This document shows positions 37,298 through 46,671 of a DNA stretch of 64,000 bases, piece by piece. A model generated the notes under the pieces. The model had not been told where the DNA came from and did no database searches. It saw only the letters and a program-made list of their open reading frames with translations. Both the position numbers and the translations under genes were made by a program. Origin of the DNA: an uncultured Coriobacteriaceae bacterium (lineage in GTDB: Bacteria > Actinomycetota > Coriobacteriia > Coriobacteriales > Eggerthellaceae); the NCBI GenBank assembly GCA_900552585.1, contig USAB01000001.1, positions 1 through 64,000 on the forward strand. The letters run 5' to 3'. Every line of letters begins with the position of its first letter. The stretch's first letter is position 1.

Positions 37298-37849
37298 ATG
37301 AATTCCGACCAGCATCAAAGCGACGCAACCGAGGCTCGAAGGGCACGCTCGCGCGTCGCAGCGCGCCGCATGACCAGCCACACCCGATTCGTCGCAAGCG
37401 TTCCGGCAGTTGGATTGTTCATCGCGGCGGTCGCCCTTTCCATCGTCACGTTCATAGACGTAATCTCCATGGTGGGAGAGATATTCGAAGGATCCTACGA
37501 TCTTACGCAGCTTAGCGTGGAATGCATCGAATTCGCCGATTCGTTCCTGCTCGCCGTGGCGCTGTACATCCTTTCCCTGGGGCTGATCCGCCTGTTCGTA
37601 TCCGACAAAATCCCTCTGCCCGCCTGGCTGGAATTCCACGACTTCGACGACCTGAAAGAGCGCCTGGCAAGCGTGATCTGCATCATGCTGGGTGTGTACT
37701 TCCTGGGACATACGCTGAATGGCCAGATAGGCATCGACACGCTGTGGCTGGGCCTGGGCGCTGCCGCCGTCATCTTCGCGCTGGCCTTCTTCGTGCGCCA
37801 CGTGTTCCTGCATAAAGAGGGTAGCGAAGAACCGCCCAAGGAAGAGTAA
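37298..37849 (+). CDS. YqhA/UPF0114-family membrane protein
   Basis: A 183-residue protein with four hydrophobic helices. It matches UPF0114 (YqhA) by layout: a basic N-terminal tail, FVASVPAVGLFIAAVALSI, a loop with VECIEFADSFLLAVALYILSLGL, a conserved FHDFDDLKERLASVICIMLG, and a short acidic C-terminus (EGSEEPPKEE). Function is unknown; a role in ion handling has been proposed for the family but cannot be judged here. ATG 37298 follows AAGGAGGAGG. The stop is convergent with nhaA. Confidence 0.85.
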   Translation: MNSDQHQSDATEARRARSRVAARRMTSHTRFVASVPAVGLFIAAVALSIVTFIDVISMVGEIFEGSYDLTQLSVECIEFADSFLLAVALYILSLGLIRLFVSDKIPLPAWLEFHDFDDLKERLASVICIMLGVYFLGHTLNGQIGIDTLWLGLGAAAVIFALAFFVRHVFLHKEGSEEPPKEE

Positions 37850-37898
37850 TCGCTTCCGCGCGCTATCTTCTTCCGTGCGTGTGGTGCGTTCTGCACGT

Positions 37899-39533
37899 TT
37901 ACTTCGAGTGCAGCTTCACGCATAGCTCGTGAGGCTCGTCGTCCTCGCATGCTTGCCGCCACGCCGCCCGGCATTCATCGTCCATGTCGGCCAATGCACG
38001 CTCGTATTCGCGCTCCTCTTCACGCTCATCGTGCGGCAGATTCGAGCCGTCGGCTCCCACCCGCAAGTACGCCGTGTCTTCGTCCACCGCACGTTTCGCC
38101 TCGGGCATCAGCACCGCGAATCCAGCAATGCCCGCAACGGCGGACGCCATGAGAATCGCAAGCTTCGCCGCCGATGTCGCCGCTTCGGAATCGAACGCCA
38201 GGTTCGACACGAAGATGGCCATGGTGAAGCCGACACCGCCCAGCAGCGCCGCGCCCGCCATGTGCCTCCACGTGGTATGCGCGGGAAGGGCGCCCAACCC
38301 GCTTTTCACCACAATCGCGCTGGCCAGCAGAATGCCCACCGGCTTGCCTGCCAGCAGGCCGAAGAACACGCCCAGAAATCCCGGCGAGGCCACGATGGCG
38401 CCCAGGTCGCCCGAAACGTGCACATTCGCATTCGTGAGTGCGAACAGCGGCAAAATCACGAAGTACACCCACGGGTAGAGCCCGTTCTCGAGGCGCGTGG
38501 CCGGCGGGATAACCTGGCGCGACACCGCAGACAGGTTGCGCACGTTCCGCAGATACTCCTTTTGCGCGATAACGGGCTCCTCGGGCTCCAGCGCATCCGC
38601 TGCCTGATTGACCTTCTTGTCGGACCAGGCGGCGAATTCGCGCAGATTCACCCGCGATCCAGACGGTATGGCGAACGCCAGCAGCACGCCAGCGATGGTG
38701 GCATGCACGCCCGACAGATACACGAACGCCCACAGCGCCACGCCCAGCAGCAGGTACGGCGCCAGCGCGTACACATGCGCGCGGTTCAGCAGGATCAGCG
38801 CTACAAGCACCACTGCGGCGCCCAGCAGGCACGCCAGGTCGGGGGCATGACCGTAGAAGATGGCTATGACCAGGATGGCGATGATGTCGTCCGCCACGGC
38901 CAGCGTGGACAGGAACACGCGAATGCCGCCCGGAATGCGGTCGCCCAGAAGCGCCATGATGCCCAATGCAAAGGCGATGTCGGTCGCCGTCGGAATACCC
39001 CAGCCGCCCGCCGTCTCGGGCGACGATGCGTTGAACAGCAGGTACACCGCCACGGGCATTGCCACACCGCCCACTGCCGCGATGACGGGCAGCAGCGCAG
39101 CACGAATGTTCGTCAGCTCGCCCACCGTCATCTCGTACTTGACCTCAAGGCCAACCAGCAGGAAGAACAGCGCCATAAACAGATCGTTTATCACATGGGA
39201 GATGCTCATGGTCAGCTGCGTGCTGCCCGCCACAAATCCGACGGCGGTATGGATGGCCTCTTCGAAGCCTTCGCGCGCGCCCGTGTTCGCAATGGTCAGC
39301 GCCACAACAGCCGCCGCTAGCATGACCGCCGCCGCCTTCGTGGACGAGTGCGTGAACTCCACAATGCGCCGATAGCGCTTCTGGTGGCCCTGCACCGCGC
39401 CGATGAAGAGCGAGTCGTTCGCGCTGCCGACAGCTGCGTTGTCAGCAGCAGCACCGGACGAAGCCGCGTCGCCAGCCACTGGATTCGAGGCGTTCGTTTC
39501 GTTCTTATTGCTATCCAAAGAAGTCATAGGCAT
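37899..39533 (-). CDS. nhaA: Na+/H+ antiporter NhaA
   Basis: A 544-residue NhaA. An acidic/polar N-terminal extension (about 1-60) precedes eleven to twelve membrane helices. The ion-binding site is intact: PTATDIAF (Asp185), and LAVADDIIAIL with Asp215/Asp216, equivalent to Asp163/Asp164 of E. coli. ALFFLLVGLEVKYE and GGVGFTMAIFVS are conserved. The hydrophilic C-terminal tail (about 475-544) is longer than in E. coli and ends in acidic and Cys residues. It exchanges sodium for protons for pH and salt balance. The start has a weak site. Confidence 0.95.
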   Translation of the reverse strand: MPMTSLDSNKNETNASNPVAGDAASSGAAADNAAVGSANDSLFIGAVQGHQKRYRRIVEFTHSSTKAAAVMLAAAVVALTIANTGAREGFEEAIHTAVGFVAGSTQLTMSISHVINDLFMALFFLLVGLEVKYEMTVGELTNIRAALLPVIAAVGGVAMPVAVYLLFNASSPETAGGWGIPTATDIAFALGIMALLGDRIPGGIRVFLSTLAVADDIIAILVIAIFYGHAPDLACLLGAAVVLVALILLNRAHVYALAPYLLLGVALWAFVYLSGVHATIAGVLLAFAIPSGSRVNLREFAAWSDKKVNQAADALEPEEPVIAQKEYLRNVRNLSAVSRQVIPPATRLENGLYPWVYFVILPLFALTNANVHVSGDLGAIVASPGFLGVFFGLLAGKPVGILLASAIVVKSGLGALPAHTTWRHMAGAALLGGVGFTMAIFVSNLAFDSEAATSAAKLAILMASAVAGIAGFAVLMPEAKRAVDEDTAYLRVGADGSNLPHDEREEEREYERALADMDDECRAAWRQACEDDEPHELCVKLHSK

Positions 39534-39732
39534 GCACTTTCATTCATCGGGCATTGCACTGTGCAAGATATGCGTCCATTGCAGAATTCTATACTGCAGA
39601 GCGCCCCGGAAGAAGATATTTCATCCGGCTCGCCCACCGCATCCGACCGAAAAGCGGACAGCTGCCAAGATGCGCCAAGCGTGAAGCGCTGCTGTCCCGC
39701 TGTCCACCGGCGCGGCTCTTTGCTTGCAGGTT

Positions 39733-39745
39733 TGACATTATGTCA
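39733..39745. promoter_or_regulatory. TetR operator motif, copy 1
   Basis: Palindrome TGACATTATGTCA, 53 bp before the tetR start, in the 264-bp gap shared with nhaA. It fits the pattern TGACATNNNGTCA found again at 40530-40542 before the muramidase gene. Confidence 0.6.
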
Positions 39746-39797
39746 GCTATACCGCATCATCAATGCAGAATACATGCGGGAATGCGAGGAAGCGATC

Positions 39798-40418
39798 ATG
39801 CCGAGGATGACCGAAGAACAAGCCGCGCGCAGGAAAGACGAGATTCTGGATGCCTGCGATGCGCTGTATCGGGAGTCGGCGTTCCAGGACATCACCATCA
39901 AGGACATCGCGGAGCGAACCAGTCTCTCGCGCCCATCTATCTACAATTACTTCGAAACCATCGGCGAAATATTCCTAGGCCTACTGGAACGCGAGTACAG
40001 CTACTGGGCAAATGACCTTTCCGCCATCGCGAAAGACAACGAATCGCTTGACCTGGATAAGCTTGCCTCCGAGATTGCCTACTCGCTGGAGCGGCGCAAG
40101 ACCATGTTGCGCATCCAAGCCGCGAACCTCTATGAAGTGGAGGATACCAGTCGGTTGGAGCGCCTTGCCGACTTCAAACGCGCAATGCGCCGCGCGATGG
40201 ACGCCCTGGACGCGTGCCTGATGAAGTTTCTGCCGCCGATGGACAGGGACGATTGCGAAACGTTCCGTCTGGCGTTCTTCCCGTTCCTATGCGGCGTATT
40301 CGCCTACGCGAATCCCACTGAAAAGCAATGCCGCGCTATGGACAACGCCGGCATCCCCCATCGCGCTTCCAGTGTCTATGAGCTGTCGAAGAACTGCCTG
40401 CTCCAGCTGCTAAGCTAA
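39798..40418 (+). CDS. TetR-family regulator (linked to GH25 muramidase)
   Basis: A 206-residue TetR protein. The HTH spans residues about 10-50 (QDITIKDIAERTSLSRPSIYNYF), followed by a helical ligand domain with TEKQCRAMDNAG near the end. ATG 39798 follows GAGGA. The operator-like palindrome upstream recurs before the next gene, which starts 235 bp after this stop, so it probably controls itself and the muramidase. nhaA is divergent and might share control. Confidence 0.88.
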   Translation: MPRMTEEQAARRKDEILDACDALYRESAFQDITIKDIAERTSLSRPSIYNYFETIGEIFLGLLEREYSYWANDLSAIAKDNESLDLDKLASEIAYSLERRKTMLRIQAANLYEVEDTSRLERLADFKRAMRRAMDALDACLMKFLPPMDRDDCETFRLAFFPFLCGVFAYANPTEKQCRAMDNAGIPHRASSVYELSKNCLLQLLS

Positions 40419-40525
40419 CATGCAGCACGCAATACCGCCGAACACTCCGGGGTCGCTTCGGAATTTCGATCTATCTGTTCTTTTCCTGTTGGCATATCGT
40501 CCGAGTCATCACATCATAGAATCTA

Positions 40526-40546
40526 AAACTGACATATCGTCAGTTT
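40526..40546. promoter_or_regulatory. TetR operator motif, copy 2
   Basis: Extended palindrome AAACTGAC, 5 bases (ATATC), GTCAGTTT; its core TGACATATCGTCA (40530-40542) matches the copy before tetR at the same half-site spacing. It lies about 110 bp upstream of the muramidase start. Confidence 0.65.
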
Positions 40547-40652
40547 CCATCGAGCATTTTGGCTTTCCGTACGGGCACCGGATATTTCCCGCGGTCTTCG
40601 CAGTACTATGAAGAACGTACTGTCTTCCACAAGGACATCGAGGGAGGCAAGG

Positions 40653-42497
40653 ATGACGTACACCTCTGCTCGCAAAAGCGCAGTTCTTGCTGCGTTCGCA
40701 ATCGCACTCTTCGCCAGCGCATTCGCGCTGATGACCGCACTGCCCGGCCATGCATTCGCCGCAACGCACGCACAGGAGAACGCAGCCGCCGTCATGGGAG
40801 ATGCCGGCAACACTGCCGGCATCGGCTCCTCCGCCGCGACCGACAGCCCCAGCAGCTCTAGCAGCTCCGGCAGCACCGCCACGCCGAAATTGCGCCTATT
40901 CGCAAAGGCGGCGCCCGCAACCACCACAACCTCTGCGACCCCGACGTCCGGCGTGACGCTGAACATGGCGCATGCGCATCGCAACAGCGACCTGAAAAGC
41001 ACTGCGCTGAAGTATGTCATCGACGTGTCCGAGTTCAACGAATGTAACTTCAAGAAGATCAAAGCCGCCGGTGTCGACGGCATCATCATCCGCTGCGGAT
41101 ACCAAGGCTACGGAAGCGGTGGCCTGTACGAGGACAGTACGTTCCTCAAGAAGTATGTGGCCGCCAAGAAGGCCGGCCTGAAGGTGGGCGTGTACTTCTA
41201 CACGGAAGCTATAAAAACCTCTGAGGCAAAACAGCAAGCCACATTCGTGCTGCAGCTGATCAACGAGGCAAAGGCGAAAGCTGCGGCAGACAGCACATTC
41301 AAGAGCATGATGGCCAAGAACAGCTCGCTCACCGCCTCCCCCGACTATTACGTGGCATTCGATTACGAATCCGCCTCCGGCGGCCGCCTGGCGAAGGCGA
41401 ATATCAGTCAATCCACAGGCGCGAAGATAGCGAAGGCCTTCCTTTCTGCCATCAAATCTGCAGGTTACGAGCCTATTCTGTACACAGGTGCAGACTTCTC
41501 CGCCCACCACGTGAACGCAGACACGGTCAAGAATGCCGGTTACGGCATCTGGTTCGCCCATTACTCCACTGCCGCCATGTCGTATAAGGCATCCGGCTGG
41601 TACGACGGACAGATCTCGCTCTGGCAGGCCGAAGACAGCGCGAAGGTGAACGGCGTCACGTCCGGCGGCGTAGACTTCGACTATGCCTATGACCCCACCA
41701 CGGTCAGCCTGGCTACCGCGAACGACGCAACGGCTGTGGCCGTGGGGTCCGAGCGCGACGTGACTGCGAAATCCACGACAAGGCACTTCGGCACGCTGAG
41801 CGAGAAATACATATGGACCAGCTCGGACACCAGCATCGCCACCGTGGACAACAGCGGCTCCGTCACCGGCGTTTCGAAGGGCGCCGTCACGATCACGGCA
41901 ACGGGCAAAACGTCGGGAGCTTCGCAATCCATCACGTTGAACGTGAAGACGGCGCTGAAGACACTGCCTGCACCCGGAAAGCCCACGGTCACCGTGAAGA
42001 AAGACGGCAAATATGCCACGCTTTCTTGGAAGGCAACGAAGGACGCCGAATGGTACACCGTGGTGGACGGCGGCAACAATGTGGTGAAAAAGACCACGAG
42101 CACCAGCGTGAAGCTTGCCGTAGGATACGGCAAGACGGCCAGATACCACGTGATTGCATATCGGACCAGCGATTACGGCAACGTGCCCAGCACCGCCGGC
42201 AGCGCCTCCGTGAAAACGAAGCCCGCAAATCTCACGGGCTTGAAAGCCAAAACGGTCACGAAACGCTCTGCGAAGCTGACGTGGAGCAAGGCCTCGGGCG
42301 CAACGACGTATCGTGTCTACCGTTCTGGCAATGGCGGGAAATCGTACAAGCGCCTCATCATCACGAAGTCGACTTCGTACACGAATACGAAAGTGAAGAA
42401 GGGTGCGAAGTACCTCTACCGCGTGCGCGCCTATGCCTCGAACGGCTTGGGCAGCAAGGCTGCGGCCCCCATTACCGTGAAAATCCCGCGCCGCTAG
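40653..42497 (+). CDS. Secreted GH25 muramidase with Ig-like and FN3-like repeats
   Basis: A 614-residue exported cell-wall hydrolase. Signal peptide about 1-37 ends at GHAFA. The GH25 domain (about 125-360) has YVIDVSEFN with the first Asp, GIIIRCGYQGYG, and YVAFDYES carrying the catalytic Asp/Glu; it ends at VDFDYAYD. A Big2-type Ig-like domain follows (about 370-435, WTSSDTSIATVDNSG), then two FN3-type modules to the end (about 435-525, 525-614). It cuts peptidoglycan between MurNAc and GlcNAc. A Ser/Thr/Ala linker lies after the signal. ATG 40653 follows AGGGAGGCAAGG. The gene sits after a tetR with matching operators. Confidence 0.92.
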   Translation: MTYTSARKSAVLAAFAIALFASAFALMTALPGHAFAATHAQENAAAVMGDAGNTAGIGSSAATDSPSSSSSSGSTATPKLRLFAKAAPATTTTSATPTSGVTLNMAHAHRNSDLKSTALKYVIDVSEFNECNFKKIKAAGVDGIIIRCGYQGYGSGGLYEDSTFLKKYVAAKKAGLKVGVYFYTEAIKTSEAKQQATFVLQLINEAKAKAAADSTFKSMMAKNSSLTASPDYYVAFDYESASGGRLAKANISQSTGAKIAKAFLSAIKSAGYEPILYTGADFSAHHVNADTVKNAGYGIWFAHYSTAAMSYKASGWYDGQISLWQAEDSAKVNGVTSGGVDFDYAYDPTTVSLATANDATAVAVGSERDVTAKSTTRHFGTLSEKYIWTSSDTSIATVDNSGSVTGVSKGAVTITATGKTSGASQSITLNVKTALKTLPAPGKPTVTVKKDGKYATLSWKATKDAEWYTVVDGGNNVVKKTTSTSVKLAVGYGKTARYHVIAYRTSDYGNVPSTAGSASVKTKPANLTGLKAKTVTKRSAKLTWSKASGATTYRVYRSGNGGKSYKRLIITKSTSYTNTKVKKGAKYLYRVRAYASNGLGSKAAAPITVKIPRR

Positions 42498-42614
42498 CAC
42501 AGGCAGTGAACGCAGGCCGGAACAGGCACCTCGCAGCGGACGCAGCGCTGTCAGATATGGCTTGACGCCAGGCGCATCAGGCACCCATCACGCGCGCCTC
42601 CAGACCGTGCGGCA

Positions 42615-43253
42615 TTACCGATTCGGCCCGCTAACGCGGACGCAACGCACAGTGCAGCGCGCTTGACCGCTGATAGTGCAGGTGAATAGCGAAAGATCCC
42701 ATTCCGCAGTGGCGGAGCTGTTCTTGCTGTTTTCAGTCATCTTCTCCACGTCTGTGGGCTGCAAAATCTCGACATTGCTGACTTGGTAATGAATCCGCAA
42801 GCCATTCACGTTCGTGAAATACACATCCTGACCGGGTGTACAATTCGCAATCGGCCCGAAGTGCGTAGAGTAATCGTGGCCGCAAATAACCATGTCATCC
42901 GCCCAATACGATCCCGAATACCGACACGGGGAAATGGTCATGCGATCGTAATCCCATTTCGCCATCACCGGCAGCTTCAGATTCATGCTGGGAATGGCAA
43001 TGGTACCGATGTACCGGTACCCATCGATGGTCTTCGTGGGCATGTCGGCATTCTTATCCCACTTCAGCGCCGTTTCCTGCGTGCCTTCCGGGAGCTGCGA
43101 CGAAATGGCGGTAGCGTCCTGCCCAGCGCGATACGCATCCCACAGATTGTAGGCCGTCAGCGCCAGCGCCGCCGCAATAAGGGCGATGCCGATTCCGATC
43201 AGGACGCCTCCGCGTTTACGGGGGGTGGTTTCCCTCTGCTCTGCCTTTGCCAT
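42615..43253 (-). CDS. Sortase, second of pilus locus 2
   Basis: A 212-residue membrane-anchored sortase. One N-terminal helix (about 15-35), then the family strand YIGTIAIPSMNLKLPV, His126 in VICGHDYSTH, Cys192 in LFTCTISG and Arg (199 or 203) near the C-terminus. It lacks the C-terminal helix and lid of class C, so it is probably a class B/D-like housekeeping-type enzyme that attaches the finished pilus to the wall. It is the last gene of the operon; its ATG lies 18 bp downstream of the minor pilin stop. Confidence 0.85.
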   Translation of the reverse strand: MAKAEQRETTPRKRGGVLIGIGIALIAAALALTAYNLWDAYRAGQDATAISSQLPEGTQETALKWDKNADMPTKTIDGYRYIGTIAIPSMNLKLPVMAKWDYDRMTISPCRYSGSYWADDMVICGHDYSTHFGPIANCTPGQDVYFTNVNGLRIHYQVSNVEILQPTDVEKMTENSKNSSATAEWDLSLFTCTISGQARCTVRCVRVSGPNR

Positions 43254-43271
43254 ACGAACCAGCAAGCCGCC

Positions 43272-44045
43272 TTAGCGCGACACGTCGTTCTTTCCGGAAC
43301 GGCGGCGGACAACACCGGCAAGCACGAGGACTGCACCGGCGGCAATCAGCACAAATACGGGCCACCACAGCTGCCCGGTCTGGGGCAGGGTTTCGGTTGG
43401 CGAAGAGCCGGATGAGCCGGACGGGGTCTTGGTCGATGTCGTCGACGTACTGCCCGACGTGCTGCCGCTTTCCTTTTGTACCCTTCCCGCCTTCGAATTT
43501 GCCGTGACGTCATAGATCAAGCTGCCATCCGAAGCGGCAGTGGGAATGGAGACCAGAAACGGGCTGATGGTGGCATAGCCGCTTTGAACGCCCGTCATCC
43601 TGACGTAGTACAGGCCGACGGAGAGATCGGAAAACGTCGTGGTCTTCGAAGCGCTTTGGCTCTTCTGCGTCGGTTTGCGGGCATCAACCTTGTCTTTCAG
43701 CAAAGAGACCAGCTGGTTCCGGTAAGAATCGCTCAAATCGCCCGTCTGAGTGCCCAGGGCATGGTCTGTGCCCTCATAGCCCTTCGCCCATTGGAAATGC
43801 CAGCCATTGCCATCCGCAGCGGCAGTGGCCACCTTGAAAATTTCAAAGGTGCCGCTTACGGCCTTGCCGTCTGCACTTTGCGGCGAAATCGTAAGCGATC
43901 CCTTCTGGTCCGCATCCAACATCTCGGCTGCATCAGCCGCCTGAAAAAACGGGGCAACGAAGAGAAGGGAAGCCAACAGGGCAATAACCGCCGCTGTCAC
44001 CAGGGCGATCGCGTTCGTTTCAGTGGTCGTATTCGTCTTCATCAT
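43272..44045 (-). CDS. Minor/basal pilin with LPQTG anchor
   Basis: A 257-residue secreted protein. A signal peptide (cut near ADAAE) precedes a Cna-B-like domain (about 45-175) with GTFEIFKVAT and LSVGLYYVRMTGV, then a Ser/Thr/Gly-rich linker, LPQTG, a membrane helix and RRRSG. By size and order it is a basal or minor pilin. MM at the start leaves ATG 44045 or 44042 possible; GAAGGC lies just upstream. It sits between class C and class B/D-like sortases. Confidence 0.87.
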   Translation of the reverse strand: MMKTNTTTETNAIALVTAAVIALLASLLFVAPFFQAADAAEMLDADQKGSLTISPQSADGKAVSGTFEIFKVATAAADGNGWHFQWAKGYEGTDHALGTQTGDLSDSYRNQLVSLLKDKVDARKPTQKSQSASKTTTFSDLSVGLYYVRMTGVQSGYATISPFLVSIPTAASDGSLIYDVTANSKAGRVQKESGSTSGSTSTTSTKTPSGSSGSSPTETLPQTGQLWWPVFVLIAAGAVLVLAGVVRRRSGKNDVSR

Positions 44046-44086
44046 TGCCTTCGCACTTCATCATACGGAATACCTCCGCTTTTCGG

Positions 44087-45097
44087 CTAACGCCTCTTAA
44101 GGTAGCTCTTCAACTGCTGTAAGAAGCTTTGCAGGCCCTCATCATCCATATCGACGCGCGAGCGCACAAGACCCCGACCGGCCAAAAACGACGTCTCGAA
44201 ATCGGATGCCCTGCGTCTCCTGCGCATCTGCGTAAACGAATACGCAATCAGCACCAGCAGTACCACGATGACAACCGCCAGCGCAATGTATGCCGGCGGT
44301 ACCTGCAACGCCTCGGCGATCACCTGCGCATCACCGTTCGCATTCGGAATCCGATGCCCGCGCACCAGCAGCCTCTGCGTATTGATGCCGTAGGGAGTGC
44401 AGGTGACCAGTGTGCAGAGATCCTTGCCTTCCTCAATCTGCAAGCTGCTTAGATCCGTGGGTTCCACAATGCGAATCTGATCTACCTCGTACGTGATTGT
44501 CCTGTCCAGCACGGTGATGGTGAATGTATCGCCTTCCTTCAGGCGGTCCAGGTCGGTGAACAGCATTGCGGAAGGCAGGCCTCGATGGCCGGAAAGCACC
44601 GCATGCGTCCCCTTGCCTCCCACCGGCAGGCTGGTACCTGCCAAATGGCCGATGCTCGATTGCAGCACGGAATCATCCGTACCGTGATAAATGGGCAACT
44701 CCACGTTGATTTTCGGAATGCGAATGTAGCCCATGGCCCCATGCCCGTCAACATTGAGAATGGAGTCGTACTCCTTCTTCTGCGCTGCGGTCATGCTCCA
44801 GATTGCGCCGGTCTCGGACAGCCTCCGATTGTACGCCTTCGCTTCGCCCAGCATCTTCTTGTATTGCTTCGCGTTCATATCCGAAACAGCGGAAGCATAT
44901 TCCATCACCACATTGGATTGGTGTACCTGGTTCCACCAATTGCTGACTGAAGGGTAAAGAAGCAATCCGATTCCCGTGATCAGCGCAAGCACCAGAATCA
45001 AGGTCACGCCGTTGCGCCGAATCCAGGATTTCTTCCGCACCGATGTGCCCGCTACTTGGCACCCACGCTGCCCGCTGGCTTTTTTCGCTTCTCTCAC
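44087..45097 (-). CDS. Class C sortase (pilus locus 2)
   Basis: A 336-residue pilin-polymerising sortase. N-terminal helix at about 30-48; catalytic His171 in LSGHRG, Cys233 in LVTCTPYG and Arg242 in NTQRLLV; a C-terminal helix (about 258-280) and basic tail follow. IPKINVELPIYHG matches class C. It starts with GTG 45097, for which an AAAGG site is close; no ATG alternative fits. It is more similar in layout to the sortase at 3974 than to the sortase at 42615, but the two loci are separate in gene content. Confidence 0.9.
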   Translation of the reverse strand: MREAKKASGQRGCQVAGTSVRKKSWIRRNGVTLILVLALITGIGLLLYPSVSNWWNQVHQSNVVMEYASAVSDMNAKQYKKMLGEAKAYNRRLSETGAIWSMTAAQKKEYDSILNVDGHGAMGYIRIPKINVELPIYHGTDDSVLQSSIGHLAGTSLPVGGKGTHAVLSGHRGLPSAMLFTDLDRLKEGDTFTITVLDRTITYEVDQIRIVEPTDLSSLQIEEGKDLCTLVTCTPYGINTQRLLVRGHRIPNANGDAQVIAEALQVPPAYIALAVVIVVLLVLIAYSFTQMRRRRRASDFETSFLAGRGLVRSRVDMDDEGLQSFLQQLKSYLKRR

Positions 45098-45185
45098 CCT
45101 TTAGCCGTTCCTTCGAAAACGCAGGTTGCCGGAAGCGCCGCACCCCCTGCACAACAAGCGGGGCGCGGCGCCTACAGCAAGCGTA

Positions 45186-46568
45186 TTACTCCTGCATCTT
45201 CCTCCGGGTAATCAGCAGCACGCCCGCACCGATAACCAGGGCAGCGCCCACGACGTACAGCAACGTGGTGCCCATGCCGCCGGTGCTGGGCAGCGAGGTG
45301 CCCGTCTCGTTCTCAACGAAAGCTTCTTGCTCCAAGTTCTTCGCCTCGTAATCGTCGTTATCGATGGTGATTGTCCGGTTCGGCGCGGTCTGGTAGCCCG
45401 CCGGGGTCTTGCTCTCAACCAACGTATATTCGCCATCCGACAAACCTGTGAAGGCATCATGGCCGGTCTGGGTGAATGTCAGCTTCGTAGCATTGTCGAT
45501 GGAATCCACCCAGGAAACCACGTTGTTGCTGATGCTGTAGTACTGATCGCCCTTCTTCAGAACGAATTGAGCCGAGTCGTTATTGGGGAGCGTACCGGTC
45601 AGGTTCTCGAATTCCTTGTTCACCGTAATTTTGGCGTTGTACACCTTCGTGGTTCCGGAAGAATCGGCTGCATCGTTGTCGCCGTAGGTGATCTTTGCCT
45701 TATTTGTCGAAGGATCGCTACTCAGAGCGCTGCTGTTCACCGTGGCGTTGTAGGTAACGGTAATCACCGTTTCGTCACTGAGGGCGGAGATATAGGAATC
45801 TTTGAACGCGATGCTAAAGGTATGATCGGCCGTCGTCAGCGTATAGTTGCCGGCATCAACCGCGACGCCATTGACCGTGACGGCCACAGAGGACGCATCC
45901 AGCGTCTGCGTGTCGTCCATGGTATCGGAGAACTTCAGGTTCTTGGTGTTCTTCGGCACGGTGATTTCCGACTGGTAGGAAACCGCTGCTCCCGCTTGGG
46001 CGATAGCATGCATGCCGTCGGAATTCACCGAGCCGGAAGACACGCTGGCAATTTTCTTGTTCACATCGGGAACCGTGTTCTTGTCCTGCACTGCCGCATC
46101 CGGATTGGTGGAGGTGATGCTGACTGCGGTGCCCGTAGACGTAGTGATGTAGTAATAGCCGTTGTCCAGGCCTTCAGCCACGGCATTGTTCTCGCCCGTG
46201 CTGGTAACCGTTGCAACCAGGTCATCGGCGGTCACGTAATCGGCAATGGCCTTAATGGCCGCCTGGTTCAGCTCATCGGGCCCGTTGACATTGCCGGCGG
46301 AATCAACCGAGAAACCGGCGTCTTTCATGGCCTGCGAAAGCGTGTCGCTTCCGCTGAGCTTATAGCTGATGTTGGTGCCGTTGCCGTTTGCGTCGAACAC
46401 CTTGTACACCTTGTACGTATTCGTAGCGCTGGAAGCAGTGCCTGCCGGCGGAACGATCGTGATCGTGCCCGTACCGGCAGCGTATGCAGCGCCGGCAGGA
46501 ATCATGAGCACGAAGGCCATAACCATAGTGGCTATAAGAGAAATGGCCTTATTGAACGTAGTAGTCAT
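45186..46568 (-). CDS. Backbone pilin with LPSTG anchor
   Basis: A 460-residue major pilin. Signal peptide about 1-30 ends AYAA. A candidate pilin lysine lies in PDVNKKIA (about 163-170). Domains: an N-terminal D1, a middle isopeptide domain (about 190-300), and a C-terminal Cna-B/SpaA domain (about 305-425) with the E-box ESKTPAGYQ. LPSTG, a membrane helix and RRKMQE follow. The start has AAAGGAT eight bases upstream. Best candidate for pilus shaft; class C sortase is the next gene. Confidence 0.9.
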   Translation of the reverse strand: MTTTFNKAISLIATMVMAFVLMIPAGAAYAAGTGTITIVPPAGTASSATNTYKVYKVFDANGNGTNISYKLSGSDTLSQAMKDAGFSVDSAGNVNGPDELNQAAIKAIADYVTADDLVATVTSTGENNAVAEGLDNGYYYITTSTGTAVSITSTNPDAAVQDKNTVPDVNKKIASVSSGSVNSDGMHAIAQAGAAVSYQSEITVPKNTKNLKFSDTMDDTQTLDASSVAVTVNGVAVDAGNYTLTTADHTFSIAFKDSYISALSDETVITVTYNATVNSSALSSDPSTNKAKITYGDNDAADSSGTTKVYNAKITVNKEFENLTGTLPNNDSAQFVLKKGDQYYSISNNVVSWVDSIDNATKLTFTQTGHDAFTGLSDGEYTLVESKTPAGYQTAPNRTITIDNDDYEAKNLEQEAFVENETGTSLPSTGGMGTTLLYVVGAALVIGAGVLLITRRKMQE

Positions 46569-46671
46569 ATCCCAATCCTTTCAAATAACGAATATCCCTG
46601 ATAGTAATAACGAAAACTTGCTGCGGTCATCTTGGAATCGCCTTTGACGCATCACGTCGGAACGAGGGTCC

